A stretch of DNA of 64,000 nucleotides from Fervidibacter canadensis (GCA_041446545.1 JBGOEJ010000006.1:1-64000), one strand, 5' to 3'. Counted from the stretch's first letter, positions 1 through 9,597 are shown. Translations and numbers: made by a program. The notes: generated by a model from the letters alone, not told the origin.

Positions 1-14
1 GAAGGTGTTTGCTC

Positions 15-3000
15 ATGACGCAAGGTGGAGAGTGGCAATTGTTTGCCGCCCTGCTTAAAGCGAGGGATTGGCGGGAGATCGCCCGTGTTTTAGCAGAGCA
101 CTTGAAAACCTTCGTCCCCTTTGATCGGTTGACCTTTGCCTTGGTAGACCCCAAAGCCACCTTGGCGGAAGTCTTTATCGCCGAGGGAGAAGTGGAAGGG
201 CTACCGCGCACGGGCAATTTCATCCCTTTGGAAGGGACAGCCACTGGTTGGGTCGTGCGCCATCGGCGCCCCCTCTTTGAGACCGAGGAGCAATATCAAA
301 CGCCCCAATTTGAGCAGGCGATGAAGGCAGGTTTTCGTTCCCGCTTCGCCATGCCCGTAGAAGTGGACGGACAAATCGTCGCCGTCCTCATCTTCCACAG
401 CCGCCAACAAAACGCTTACACCCTTGAGCACGCTCAAGGGTTGCAATCCCTCACCCCCCTCGTCGCCCTTCTCCTTCAACGGCTGCTGGAGCGGTGGGAA
501 TTGGAAAGCGCTTTAAAACGAGAGCAAAAGGTGCGAAAGCGCTTAGAATTGCTGCGCCATTTGGACAACTTGCTCCTTTCAGGGCAACCGATGGAAAAGG
601 TGCTTCAAGGCTTTGCGGAAGCCCTTCGCCCTTTCATCCCTTTTGACCGATTGAGTTTGAGCGTTTACGATGCCGCCACCAATCAAGAGTGGCTTTATGT
701 CGTTTGGCACGATGGACCGACTTTTGAAGCCCGCACCGTGCTTCCCTTCGTTTCCTTTGGGATGGCGAAGAAGGTGATGGAAACAGGGAAACCCCTTTTG
801 CGCCCCCGTTTAGACGCCGCAAAATTTCCCGCCGAGGCATGGCTGATAGAGCAAGGTTTTCGCTCCACCCTCGTCTATCCCCTCCCGATGAAGGGCAACT
901 TGAAAGCCACCCTCAATTTCGCCTGCCGAAAAGAAGCGGGGCTTTTAAAATCGCACCTTGCCTTCCTTGAAGGCATTGCCGAACAAATCGCCTTAGCCTT
1001 GCATGCCCTCTTGACGGAACAAGGGGAGCAGGAACGGGAGAAACGATTGGTCAATCTGCTAACGATGAGTGTGTCATTACTGAAAGCCCGTTCTATGGAC
1101 GAAGTCATCAGCGTCATTGAGGAAGGTATCCGCAATCTGGTAGACACTTGCCACCTTTCTCTTTTTGTGAGAGTTGCCGACGGCACTGTTTTTGAAGCCC
1201 TGAACACTCCTTTTGGTGTTCAATGGCAGCAACCTTCTTGGCTTCCCCAGCCGTTAAAACCCAACGAGACAATTTTAGGCGACATCCTTCTCCGCTTGCG
1301 GGAAGTCTTCGTCAGCAACGACCCTCTTTCGGAAGTTTCCAAGGTGGAACGGCTAAGGTGGCAGCAAGTCTTGGGCGATCAAGTTTTTCCCTTCGGCGTA
1401 GCGATTGTCCCGATGCAAGGACGAAGGGGCGTCGTCGGGGCGATGGCGATAGACTTTTGGGACACCCGCAGGTTTTTGAGTTTGTCCGATGAATTGGTGC
1501 AAACCCTTTTCGTTTTGGGCAACCTTGTGGGATTGGCTCTGGAAAATCTTTGGCTGCAGGAACAAGTGGAAAAGCGCTTAAAGGAGGCGCAGTTGCTCAA
1601 CGACCTCATCGTGCAAGCCAGTTTGGGAGCTGATGAACGGCAAGTGGCTCAATGCCTTTGCAAAAGACTCCCTTCTGTCATCCCGTGCGACACCGTGAGC
1701 GTTTCGCTGCTGACGGAAGATGGCAAGTTTTTGGAGTTGGTGGCAGCCTATCCGTCGGCGCCTTTGCAAGCCCCTGTCGGTTTCCGCTGGCCGATTGAGC
1801 GGGGCATTATGGGCTATGTCGCCCGAACGGGAGAACCGGTTTTGGAGCGGGATGTCCGCACCAACCCTTACTACTTTGCGGGACGAGAGAAGACCCTCTC
1901 GGAACTTTGTGTCCCCATTCGGCGAGGCGAGCAAGTGGTCGGAGTCCTCAATTTGGAGGCGGAGCGGCTCAATGCCTTCAACGAGGAGCACTTAAACTTT
2001 TTGCAAACCCTCGTTCGTTACCTCAGTGGCGTCATGGAGCGGTCATCCCTTTTACACCGCCAGACAGAACTTTCTCAGCAACTTTCGGCCATCTTTGAAA
2101 GCATTCAGGAGGGCATCGCTTTGGTGCTGCCCAACGGTCTTTTGGATGATGTCAACGAACGCTTCGGCGCCTTGGTCGGGATACCAGTGGCTCAACTTCG
2201 CTATCAACCCATTCAAGTCCTCAAAGACGCCCTTTGCCGACGCAGCCTTGACCCTGAAGAGATGGCTTCCCTTGTAGACACGACCCTCGCCAACTTGACA
2301 GAGCCTCAATTTGACTTGCTGACGCTGACCAACCCAGAGCAATTTTTGGAACGCTATTGCGTGCCCGTTTGGTTGCCTGACGGGGGCTTGATGGGGCAAC
2401 TTTGGGTGTTGCGGGATGTCACGGAAGAGCGACGGCGTCAAACGGAATTGATGCGATTGGAGCGACTGCGAACCCTTGGGGAACTTGCCAGCGGCATCGC
2501 CCACGACCTCAACAATGTTTTGGCGCCTTTGTTGGGGAGTGCCGAACTGCTTCAACAACATGCCGACCCAGAAGTGCGCACCTTAGCCAAGACGATGACC
2601 CAAGCCGCTGAGCATGCCGCCAACATCGTCCGCAGGTTACAAGCCTTCTATCGGGCGACGACAGCAAAAGCACCTGTGTCCGTTGACCTTTCGCAAATCC
2701 TCAAGGAAGCGATAGACCTTGCCCGTCCCCGTTGGCACGATGAAGCGTTAATGCAGGGCGTCACCATCCGCCTTGACACAAAGTTTGCCCCTCTCCTGCT
2801 TTTGCGGGGCGACCCCGCCGAACTGCGGCAAGCCTTCGTGAACATCTTGCTGAACGCCGCCGACGCCATCATAGAAAGAGCCCAAGGAAAAGGTCGGCGG
2901 GAAGGAACGATTACGGTCATCACCGAAAGGAGAGGCGAAGAGGCGGTCGTGCATATCAGCGACGATGGGATTGGCATGACGGAGGAAGTTCGCCGCCACA

Positions 3001-3578
3001 TCTTTGAAGCCTTCTTCACGACGAAAGGAGAACGAGGAAGCGGTTTAGGGCTGAGCATGGCTTTGGCGGCTGTCTTGGTTCATGGCGGACATATCAGCGT
3101 CCAGAGCGAGCCGATGAAAGGGACAACCGTGACGGTCACCTTGCCCCTTTCCCGCCCAGAACCGTCTAAAGCCCCGACGGTGTCCCTTGGTCGCCTGCCT
3201 TGTTGGCGCATCTTGGTCGTGGATGACCAAGCACCTGTCTTGCAAACCGTCGCTACTCAACTGAAACGGTTGGGGCAGGAAGTGTTGACAGCATCCAACG
3301 GGTTAGAAGCGTTAGACCGCCTGCAGCAAGAGCGGGTGGATGTGCTCGTCACCGACTTGGGCATGCCTTACCTCAATGGCTTGGAGCTCGTGAAGCGGGT
3401 GCGGGCAGCGAACCCTTCCCTTCCCGTCATCTTGATCACGGGTTGGGGGGAAGCCATCCACCCTGAAGACCGAGAAGCCCTCGGCATCTTTGCCGTCCTG
3501 ACCAAACCGATTAGCCTCCAAACTTGGCAAGACATCCTCTCTCAACTGGCAAAAGGGTCAAAAGCGCAGGGGCGTTAA
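15..3578 (+). CDS. Multi-GAF hybrid sensor histidine kinase with receiver domain
   Basis: Large cytoplasmic hybrid kinase of about 1187 residues with no transmembrane segment. By sequence pattern there are four GAF-like modules in the first ~690 residues, a PAS-like module at ~695-815, and an NtrB-type HisKA domain with the phospho-acceptor in GIAHDLNN (codon at 2502). A HATPase follows, with DDGIGM and the G2 box GSGLGLSM, and then a C-terminal receiver (ILVVDDQ; acceptor Asp in VTDLGMP, codon at 3354). The open frame begins at a TTG at 9, but ATG at 15 is preceded by GAAGGTG at 2-7 and is preferred. The upstream context lies outside the window. The signal is unknown; stacked GAF domains usually bind small molecules or sense redox state. 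The gene appears to be monocistronic and converges on the next one. Confidence 0.88.
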   Translation: MTQGGEWQLFAALLKARDWREIARVLAEHLKTFVPFDRLTFALVDPKATLAEVFIAEGEVEGLPRTGNFIPLEGTATGWVVRHRRPLFETEEQYQTPQFEQAMKAGFRSRFAMPVEVDGQIVAVLIFHSRQQNAYTLEHAQGLQSLTPLVALLLQRLLERWELESALKREQKVRKRLELLRHLDNLLLSGQPMEKVLQGFAEALRPFIPFDRLSLSVYDAATNQEWLYVVWHDGPTFEARTVLPFVSFGMAKKVMETGKPLLRPRLDAAKFPAEAWLIEQGFRSTLVYPLPMKGNLKATLNFACRKEAGLLKSHLAFLEGIAEQIALALHALLTEQGEQEREKRLVNLLTMSVSLLKARSMDEVISVIEEGIRNLVDTCHLSLFVRVADGTVFEALNTPFGVQWQQPSWLPQPLKPNETILGDILLRLREVFVSNDPLSEVSKVERLRWQQVLGDQVFPFGVAIVPMQGRRGVVGAMAIDFWDTRRFLSLSDELVQTLFVLGNLVGLALENLWLQEQVEKRLKEAQLLNDLIVQASLGADERQVAQCLCKRLPSVIPCDTVSVSLLTEDGKFLELVAAYPSAPLQAPVGFRWPIERGIMGYVARTGEPVLERDVRTNPYYFAGREKTLSELCVPIRRGEQVVGVLNLEAERLNAFNEEHLNFLQTLVRYLSGVMERSSLLHRQTELSQQLSAIFESIQEGIALVLPNGLLDDVNERFGALVGIPVAQLRYQPIQVLKDALCRRSLDPEEMASLVDTTLANLTEPQFDLLTLTNPEQFLERYCVPVWLPDGGLMGQLWVLRDVTEERRRQTELMRLERLRTLGELASGIAHDLNNVLAPLLGSAELLQQHADPEVRTLAKTMTQAAEHAANIVRRLQAFYRATTAKAPVSVDLSQILKEAIDLARPRWHDEALMQGVTIRLDTKFAPLLLLRGDPAELRQAFVNILLNAADAIIERAQGKGRREGTITVITERRGEEAVVHISDDGIGMTEEVRRHIFEAFFTTKGERGSGLGLSMALAAVLVHGGHISVQSEPMKGTTVTVTLPLSRPEPSKAPTVSLGRLPCWRILVVDDQAPVLQTVATQLKRLGQEVLTASNGLEALDRLQQERVDVLVTDLGMPYLNGLELVKRVRAANPSLPVILITGWGEAIHPEDREALGIFAVLTKPISLQTWQDILSQLAKGSKAQGR

Positions 3579-3599
3579 CTTGTCACTGCTGAGCACCGC

Positions 3600-4889
3600 T
3601 CAAACACGGTTTAAGCCATTGGCAAGGACGGGCATCAGATAAGGACCATCGGGCACGACGACGATTTTGGCGTTTCTTCCGTGCTTTTTGAGGGCTGCTT
3701 CCACGCCCTCTTGCAAAGAAGTCAACGGCGTCACTTTTGCCAATTCCAGTTCCTCAGGCGGCACGCCGTCGCTGTAGACCCAGATGTCCGCCATTTCGGC
3801 GACCTTCATTTGCTCTTGCACCATCCATTGGTCTTCTCGGAAGTAGTCGGGCGAAAAGATGCGCCGCTTGAATTCATCCCAAGTGCGAAACTCGGTGTAG
3901 ATGTCACGAAAGCGGGGCAAGCCTAACCCTTCGCTGAGCGACGCCGCCAAGATAACCGTGCTGCCCTTCTTCAAGATGGGCAGCACACCGACCAAGCCCT
4001 TAATTGCCTGATAGAAAGTCGTGTCCAAGGGGTAGCCGGCGCTGGAAGTGATGACGATGTCGGCGGGCTCAGGAACGGGCACTTTCGCTACTTGGTCAAC
4101 GAGGCGAACGCCGGCAAAAAAGGTCGCATGGATGTCGCCGGCAAAGATGGCGGTGATGCGCCGCTGCTCGTCCAGCGTCACATGGAGGGCAAAATCGCAA
4201 CCCGTTTTCTCTGCGACTTCCATCGCCGTGAGGTGCACAGGATTGCCGTCCAATATGCCCGTCACCGATTTGGGATGCCCCATGAACTCAGCGCCGTGAA
4301 AAGTCCGCATGCAAGGCATGGCAATAATGCCAGGGCAGAGGATTTTTCGCCCGCCTGAATAGCCCGCCATCAAGTGGGGCTCAATGAGCCCGACGAGGAT
4401 TTTTAAGTCGGCTGTCAGATAGCGCTTGTCCACTAAGATGGGCATCTTCGTGCTCGTGAAGCCCAAGTCGGCGTGGCTGTCTATGTCGGTGGCGATGTGG
4501 TTGACGATGCGATAGTTGTCCACGACGAATTCGCCCAGCATCTCCACCAATTCGCCGTCCACATTAGGTCGGTGAGTGCCTGTCGCAATGAGGATGGTGA
4601 TGCGCTTTGGGGCAATGCCTGATTCTTGCAGCCGACGGAGCAAAGGGGGAAGGAGGAGGGCGTTGGGGACGGGGCGCGTCTTGTCGCAGACGACGATGCA
4701 AGCGCTCTTTCGCCCTTTCGCCAGTTTTTGCAGCGGCGGCGTGCCCATCGGATGGTCTAACGCTTCCTCTATCGCCCCTTGGGGGTCATCAAGGGGCGGG
4801 ATGGGATGAAGGTGACAGACAGCGAGCAAGTTTTCGTCGGGCACTTCCACTTCCAAAAGCGTCCGCCCGTAACGGATGGGCACTTTCAT
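3600..4889 (-). CDS. larA: LarA-family nickel-dependent racemase (DUF2088)
   Basis: About 429 residues, full length for the lactate racemase LarA family, whose members use a nickel-pincer nucleotide to racemise or epimerise 2-hydroxyacids. Visible family motifs are CDKTRPVP, TGTHRP, GLIEPHLMAGYSGGRK (the His and Lys that in LarA contact the cofactor) and a later FHG. The open frame extends to a TTG at 4904, but ATG at 4889 sits just after GGAGGTGAGCGAG and is the better start. No LarB, LarC or LarE maturation genes are nearby, so the cofactor must be made from genes elsewhere. The substrate cannot be told from sequence; many family members act on hydroxyacids or sugar acids other than lactate. 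Confidence 0.8.
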   Translation of the reverse strand: MKVPIRYGRTLLEVEVPDENLLAVCHLHPIPPLDDPQGAIEEALDHPMGTPPLQKLAKGRKSACIVVCDKTRPVPNALLLPPLLRRLQESGIAPKRITILIATGTHRPNVDGELVEMLGEFVVDNYRIVNHIATDIDSHADLGFTSTKMPILVDKRYLTADLKILVGLIEPHLMAGYSGGRKILCPGIIAMPCMRTFHGAEFMGHPKSVTGILDGNPVHLTAMEVAEKTGCDFALHVTLDEQRRITAIFAGDIHATFFAGVRLVDQVAKVPVPEPADIVITSSAGYPLDTTFYQAIKGLVGVLPILKKGSTVILAASLSEGLGLPRFRDIYTEFRTWDEFKRRIFSPDYFREDQWMVQEQMKVAEMADIWVYSDGVPPEELELAKVTPLTSLQEGVEAALKKHGRNAKIVVVPDGPYLMPVLANGLNRV

Positions 4890-4961
4890 CTCGCTCACCT
4901 CCAAGGCGTCCTTTCGTCGTGCTTCATAGCGGCTTTTTTATCGTTGCTAAAGAGGCAGTGG

Positions 4962-6656
4962 TCACATGGCTTCGGGGGCACAAATGCCCAGCAAGGTCAG
5001 GGCGTTACGAAGGACGATTTGGGTCGCTTTGACCAAAGCGAGGCGGGCGAAACTGAGGGAGACATCGTCGGAGAGGACACGGTGGCGCTCATAGAAGTCG
5101 TGGAAGGTGTCGGCAAGTTGAAGGGCAAATTGGGTGAGGAAGTGGGGCAAAAGGTGGGTGGCGGCTTTAAGAACGATGTCAGGGAAAGCGGCGACCAATT
5201 TCATGAGGCGGCGTTCTTCGGGTTGCTGAAGCAAGGACAAATCGGCTTTCTGATAGCCTGAGAAGGCTTGATGCTTTTGCTTTTTGGCGTGAGAAAAGAG
5301 GCGACAGCAACGGGCATGGGCGTATTGGACATAGTAGACGGGATTTTCCTGCGATTGCTTGATAGCCAAGTCCAAGTTGATGTCCAAAGGGGTGTCGGGG
5401 CTGCGAGAGAGGAGGAAAAAGCGGGCAGCATCCTTGCCGATAAAATCCAACAAGTCATCCAAGGAGACGATTTCCCCTGCCCGCTTGCTCATGCGCAAGG
5501 GCTGGCTGTCCTTGACCAATCGGACGAGTTGATAAAGGACGATTTTGAGCCACTTCTCTTCCCCCTCCCGTTCAATCCCTAAGGCCTTCAAGGCGGCGTG
5601 CATGCGGGGGACATGCCCGTGATGGTCGGCGCCCCAGACATTGACGACGAAGGCGTAACCTCGTTCGTGCTTGTAAAGATGATAAGCGATGTCGGAGGCG
5701 AAGTACGTCGGGGCTCCTGTTCGGCGGACGAGGACTTCATCTTTCTGGTCGCCGAAGGCGGTCGTGCGCATCCATAAGGCGCCTTCTGATTCGTAAGTCA
5801 AGCCTTTCGCCTTTAACAACTCAAGGGTTTTTTTAACCCGCCCACTGTCATAAAGCCATTGCTCGCTGACAAAGTGGTCGTAGCGGATGCCGAAGCGTTC
5901 TAAGACGGCTTTGTGTTGGGCGATGATTTTTTCCTTAGCCAAGGCGAAAAATTTCTGCCGCCGCTTTTGCGGGGGTAAGGGGACGAAGGCATCGCCATGC
6001 TCGTTGACAATCTCTTTCGCCAGTTCCATCACATACTCGCCCTTGTAGCCGTCTTCAGGGAAGGGGACATCGTAGCCAAAAAGTTGCAGGTAGCGCGCCT
6101 CTAAAGATTCGCCAAACTTTTGCACCTGAGCGCTCATCGTCACATCGTTGATGTAGTATTCCCGTTCCACCTGATAGCCGACGGCAGCAAGTAAGTTGGC
6201 GATGGCGTCGCCGAGAGCCCCGCCTCGGGCGTTTCCGATTTGGAGCGGACCTGTTGGGTTGGCGCTGACGAACTCCACCAGCACTCGCTTCCCTTGACCG
6301 ATGTCCCAATGCCCATAGCGCTCATCTCGCTCTATTGCGTCCCGAACGGCTTCGTAAAGCCAATGGTCGGTCAGATGGAAATTGAGGAAGCCTGGCGGCG
6401 CCACTTCGGCGCGGCGAAGCCAGTCAGCGGCGGGCAAGTGGCGCAGGAGGGTGTTAGCGACTTCCATCGGGCTTTTGCGCATCGGGCGGGAGAGGACCAT
6501 CGCTAAGTTAGTGGCAAAATCGCCGAACTCTTCCTGCGGAGGCGGCTCTATCGTGAAAGTTGGCAAGTCACCGATGTCTGGCAGTTCGCCCTTGACGATG
6601 GCGGACCGCACTGCCTCTTTTAATAAAGCAAAAAGCGCATCGCGCACTTTCCGCAT
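4962..6656 (-). CDS. argS: Arginyl-tRNA synthetase
   Basis: Class I aminoacyl-tRNA synthetase that charges tRNA-Arg; 564 residues, normal for bacterial ArgRS. The N-terminal additional domain (about 1-110) is followed by the Rossmann catalytic core beginning VEFVSANPTGP, then the KMSKS-equivalent RMSKRAG, and the all-helical DALR anticodon-binding domain that ends with the typical C-terminal Met. The HIGH signature reads LQIGNARG, so both His positions are replaced (Q and N), which is unusual. The ATG at 6656 follows GAGGTG at a good distance. The next gene upstream, on the same strand, lies 30 bp away, so the two may be cotranscribed. Confidence 0.95.
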   Translation of the reverse strand: MRKVRDALFALLKEAVRSAIVKGELPDIGDLPTFTIEPPPQEEFGDFATNLAMVLSRPMRKSPMEVANTLLRHLPAADWLRRAEVAPPGFLNFHLTDHWLYEAVRDAIERDERYGHWDIGQGKRVLVEFVSANPTGPLQIGNARGGALGDAIANLLAAVGYQVEREYYINDVTMSAQVQKFGESLEARYLQLFGYDVPFPEDGYKGEYVMELAKEIVNEHGDAFVPLPPQKRRQKFFALAKEKIIAQHKAVLERFGIRYDHFVSEQWLYDSGRVKKTLELLKAKGLTYESEGALWMRTTAFGDQKDEVLVRRTGAPTYFASDIAYHLYKHERGYAFVVNVWGADHHGHVPRMHAALKALGIEREGEEKWLKIVLYQLVRLVKDSQPLRMSKRAGEIVSLDDLLDFIGKDAARFFLLSRSPDTPLDINLDLAIKQSQENPVYYVQYAHARCCRLFSHAKKQKHQAFSGYQKADLSLLQQPEERRLMKLVAAFPDIVLKAATHLLPHFLTQFALQLADTFHDFYERHRVLSDDVSLSFARLALVKATQIVLRNALTLLGICAPEAM

Positions 6657-6686
6657 GGGAATTCACCTCACCAACTCCGCAAGTGC

Positions 6687-7823
6687 TCAAAGCGGGAAAG
6701 GCGGGAGTCCCAACGCTTGGGCGACTTTGTTGAGGACACCCAAAGTCAGCCATGCCCCCACCAAAACTTGCAAAAAGCCCATGTTCCAAACCTGCATCGG
6801 CAAAGGGACAAAGCGGGAGGGTTGATGCTGAAAGCGCTGAAGCAGTTGCTGACCCGCCCTCAATCCATTCAACAACTGCTTTTGCGTCGGGCGCTTCACC
6901 GTGAAGAACCGCTGCAACAGCATCCCTGCCTGCCGCCAAAAGAGCAAAGTGCCGATGACCAAGATGACCATCAGCGGTGCGGGAGCATGGCTGATGGCGA
7001 TAGTCGTCAGGAGCAACATGAATGCCGCCAAGTTGGTGCCACATCGCGGGTGCTCCAAAGGCATCCGACTAACGGCTTCAGGGACTAAGTCTTCGCCTTT
7101 CTCTATGGCGTGGACGACTTGGTGTTCTGCGCCATGATAGCCTGTCAAGGGCAACATCCGCATGAGCAAGAAGAAGAGCAAAATCTCCGCCCAAGGAATC
7201 AAATCCAGCCAACTGCCACCCCAAGGTGCGGCAGGGATAGTGCCAATGCCTGTCAAGTAGGCGGAGAACAAGCGGGTGTTCAAAAGGGCATCAAGGGCGT
7301 AGAGAATGAAAGCGGTGATAGCGCGGGCAGCCGCTAAACAGAGCGCCATCACCACGCCCGTCGTCATCAAAGCGAAGTCGCCGACGCCTCCCCGATGGTT
7401 GCCCGTTGTCAAATAAACGCCAAAGGGCGTTGCCATCCCGCCGATGCGAGGCGGACGCAATCCCCGCAGCAAGGCACTGGCGATATCGCTGCGGGTAACA
7501 ACGCCCCGCAACCGCCCCATTGCATCCACGACCGGCAGGGCACACAAACCCGACCGCTGCAACATCCATGCCGCTTGAGGGATAGGCATCTCGGTTATAA
7601 GCACCGTCGGCACAGGCACCATCAAATCAGCGACTTGCCGCCGATGGTGGGAATTCAGGGAAAGGGCAAAGAGCCGTTCCTCGTCCACGATACCGACGAC
7701 TTGTCCGTCGGCGACGACTGGCAACACCGCTACCCCCGACTGCCGAAGGGCTTCGGCGGCTTTGCCCACTGAATCGTTGAGTTGAAGGCTTGGACAAGGA
7801 CGAACGATGTCGCCGACCCGCAT
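6687..7823 (-). CDS. CBS-domain-pair / DUF1385 membrane protein fusion
   Basis: 378 residues. Residues 1-120 are a tandem CBS pair (SGVAVLPVVADGQVVGIVDE and LCALPVVDAMGRLRGVVT), normally a sensor of adenosine nucleotides or ions. Residues ~128-365 match the DUF1385 family: several hydrophobic helices, YHGAEHQVVHA and HPRCGTNLAAF, the conserved His/Cys motifs suspected to bind metal. DUF1385 proteins are usually encoded without CBS domains and often lie near rpmE and prfA, so the fusion implies ligand control of the membrane part. AAGGAG precedes the ATG. The function of DUF1385 is not established. It reads away from rpmB, with a 158-bp divergent gap between them. Confidence 0.75.
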   Translation of the reverse strand: MRVGDIVRPCPSLQLNDSVGKAAEALRQSGVAVLPVVADGQVVGIVDEERLFALSLNSHHRRQVADLMVPVPTVLITEMPIPQAAWMLQRSGLCALPVVDAMGRLRGVVTRSDIASALLRGLRPPRIGGMATPFGVYLTTGNHRGGVGDFALMTTGVVMALCLAAARAITAFILYALDALLNTRLFSAYLTGIGTIPAAPWGGSWLDLIPWAEILLFFLLMRMLPLTGYHGAEHQVVHAIEKGEDLVPEAVSRMPLEHPRCGTNLAAFMLLLTTIAISHAPAPLMVILVIGTLLFWRQAGMLLQRFFTVKRPTQKQLLNGLRAGQQLLQRFQHQPSRFVPLPMQVWNMGFLQVLVGAWLTLGVLNKVAQALGLPPFPL

Positions 7824-7865
7824 AACTTTCGCTCCTTAAAGGCGTTCCTTTCTGAGCGGTGCGAC

Positions 7866-7915
7866 GCTATAATTTTGCGACACGAAAAAGGACAAAGGCA
7901 ATGCGCTACAATTTT
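7866..7915 (+). promoter_or_regulatory. Tandem -10-like elements upstream of rpmB
   Basis: Two near-identical blocks, GCTATAATTTTGCGAC (TATAAT at 7868-7873) and GCTACAATTTTGCTGC (TACAAT at 7907-7912), stand 70-110 bp before rpmB. Each resembles a -10 hexamer with a conserved GC prefix and TTTGC suffix. No convincing TTGACA -35 lies 17 bp upstream of either. The same block recurs near 22247 and 54197, also just ahead of genes. Promoter assignment is inference. Confidence 0.4.
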
Positions 7916-7981
7916 GCTGCCAACGAAGGGCTTTTCAACCTTCTGCCTCCCACATCCGATTGAAGCAAGGAGGAAGAGAGC

Positions 7982-8170
7982 ATGTGGCGTTGTGATGTTT
8001 GCGGGAAAAGTGGCATGAACAGTTACCGTGTCAGCCACTCCAACAAGCACACGAAAGTTTGGCTGCGGGCAAACATCCAAAAGGTGCGGGTGCGCGTTAA
8101 CGGCGGTGTCCGCCGTTTGCGGGTCTGCACGGCATGCTTGAAAAAGGGCAAAGTCGTCAAGGCAGTGTGA
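7982..8170 (+). CDS. rpmB: Large ribosomal subunit protein bL28
   Basis: 62-residue basic protein with the L28 pattern: N-terminal CDVCGKSG, central SNKHTKVWLRANIQKVRV, and C-terminal CTACLKKGKV. The two CxxC pairs make this the zinc-binding (C+) form. AAGGAGG at 7967-7973 precedes the ATG at normal spacing. It is a stand-alone plus-strand gene that converges on mdh. The codon pattern and length match full-length L28. Confidence 0.96.
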   Translation: MWRCDVCGKSGMNSYRVSHSNKHTKVWLRANIQKVRVRVNGGVRRLRVCTACLKKGKVVKAV

Positions 8171-8241
8171 ACGAACGCCACTGGGCGGCGGCACACGAGC
8201 CGAAAATTTTCCCGTCGCCACAGCGTCACGATGCCACCTTG

Positions 8242-9198
8242 TTACGATGCCGCTTGCGCCTTCGCTGCCTGCCAATCGGCGATGCCTTTGCGCACCTCCT
8301 CGGCGCTGGCGTGGAGCGCCTGTAACTCTTCTTCCGTCAATTTCAACTCCACAATTCGCTCCACGCCCCCTTTGCCCAAGATGATGGGGACACCGATGAA
8401 AACATCGTGCAAGCCATACTCGCCTTGCAGCAACACACTGGCAGGCAATAGCCGCTTTTTGTCACGGACAATGGCTTCCACCATTTCAGCGACCGCCGCC
8501 CCTGGCGCATAGTAAGCGCTACCTGTTTTCAGCAGGCTGACAATCTCAGCGCCGCCATCGCGGGTGCGTTGATTGATCCGCTCAATCGTTTCAGTGTCCA
8601 GCAACTCCGTGATGGGCACGCCCGAAACGGTCGTGTAGCGAGGCAGCGGCACCATTTGGTCACCATGCGACCCCAACACCATCGCTTGCACATCCTTGAC
8701 GGAAACGCCCAATGCCTGAGCGACGAAGTAACGCATGCGGATGGAATCCAAAACGCCCGCTTGCCCCATCACCCGCTCGCGAGGGAAACCCGTCACCTTC
8801 CAAACGATGTAGGTCATGACATCCAATGGGTTGGTGACGACGATGACGATGGCATCGGGAGCATAGCGGCGGATTTGCTCGGCGATGCCTTCAATAATGC
8901 CGGCGTTGGTCATCAGCAAATCCATGCGGCTCATCCCCGGCTTGCGAGCGACACCAGCAGTGATGACGACGACATCGCTGCCGGCGATGACGCTGTAATC
9001 ATTGGTCTTGCCGACAAGGGCGACATCAAAGCCTTCTAAGGGCGATGACTCCGCCATGTCCAAGGCTTTACCTTCGGCGACGAACTCCACGACATCCACG
9101 AGAATGATGTCGCCCAACTCCTTTTGCGCCATCTTCAAGGCTGCCGACGAACCGACCATGCCTGCCCCGATGACAGCCATCTTCGCCCGTCCCAACAT
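8242..9198 (-). CDS. mdh: Malate dehydrogenase (LDH-like type)
   Basis: 318 residues; NAD-dependent oxidation of malate to oxaloacetate in the TCA cycle. It has the N-terminal nucleotide-binding GAGMVGSSAA, the loop RKPGMSRMDLL carrying the substrate-binding arginines expected of malate rather than lactate dehydrogenase, and the catalytic His in GSHGDQMVPLPRY. Length is normal. AAAGGAGG lies 9-10 bp before the ATG. The TCA-cycle gene sucD lies about 0.8 kb upstream on the same strand, but the two are separated by a small toxin-like pair, so they are probably not a single operon. Confidence 0.95.
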   Translation of the reverse strand: MLGRAKMAVIGAGMVGSSAALKMAQKELGDIILVDVVEFVAEGKALDMAESSPLEGFDVALVGKTNDYSVIAGSDVVVITAGVARKPGMSRMDLLMTNAGIIEGIAEQIRRYAPDAIVIVVTNPLDVMTYIVWKVTGFPRERVMGQAGVLDSIRMRYFVAQALGVSVKDVQAMVLGSHGDQMVPLPRYTTVSGVPITELLDTETIERINQRTRDGGAEIVSLLKTGSAYYAPGAAVAEMVEAIVRDKKRLLPASVLLQGEYGLHDVFIGVPIILGKGGVERIVELKLTEEELQALHASAEEVRKGIADWQAAKAQAAS

Positions 9199-9216
9199 CG
9201 TCCTTCCCCTCCTTTC

Positions 9217-9591
9217 TCAACGGGTTGCCGAAGTTTTCTCGGCGATTTTGTCCAGAAACCACCACCAATGGCTTCTTGGGATTTTGTGCCGACGACGCCA
9301 ACGAACCAAATCCTCCCCCAAAACCTTCACCATCTTCGCCGCATTCGCCTTCAACAAAGCATCTAACTCCCTCAACCGCTTCCGCTCTTGCTTCGTCAAC
9401 CCTTGCGGGTCTTCCTTGAGGGCTTGCCACAAATCTTCTCTGGTCGCCAAGATGACATGGGCTTCTATCGGTTCGCACCGACGATGCCGCCGCATCCAAT
9501 TAAGCCACCAAAGAAGGTTCTCCTCATACCAGCGCAAACATTCGGCAGCCGAAGGGATGTCTTCGTCCGTCAAACGCCGTGATTTAGGCAT
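9217..9591 (-). CDS. Hypothetical basic, Trp-rich small protein (possible antitoxin partner)
   Basis: 124 residues, not recognised. It is rich in Trp, Arg and Lys, with a WYEENLLWWLNW segment near residues 20-32 and a charged helix (TKQERKRLRELDALLK) at ~67-82. There is no signal peptide. A very good ribosome site (GGAAAGGAGGTGACGAAC) lies in the last codons of the upstream DUF4258-like gene, and only 6 bp separate the two. Tight coupling to a toxin-like small gene suggests the second member of a toxin-antitoxin pair, but no known antitoxin fold is visible. Function unknown. Confidence 0.55.
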   Translation of the reverse strand: MPKSRRLTDEDIPSAAECLRWYEENLLWWLNWMRRHRRCEPIEAHVILATREDLWQALKEDPQGLTKQERKRLRELDALLKANAAKMVKVLGEDLVRWRRRHKIPRSHWWWFLDKIAEKTSATR

Positions 9592-9597
9592 AGTTCG

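Noticed and set aside
7782..8018. 78-codon plus-strand open frame across the rpmB promoter
   Set aside because: It overlaps the divergent promoter region and the rpmB start in another frame, with no ribosome site or homology.
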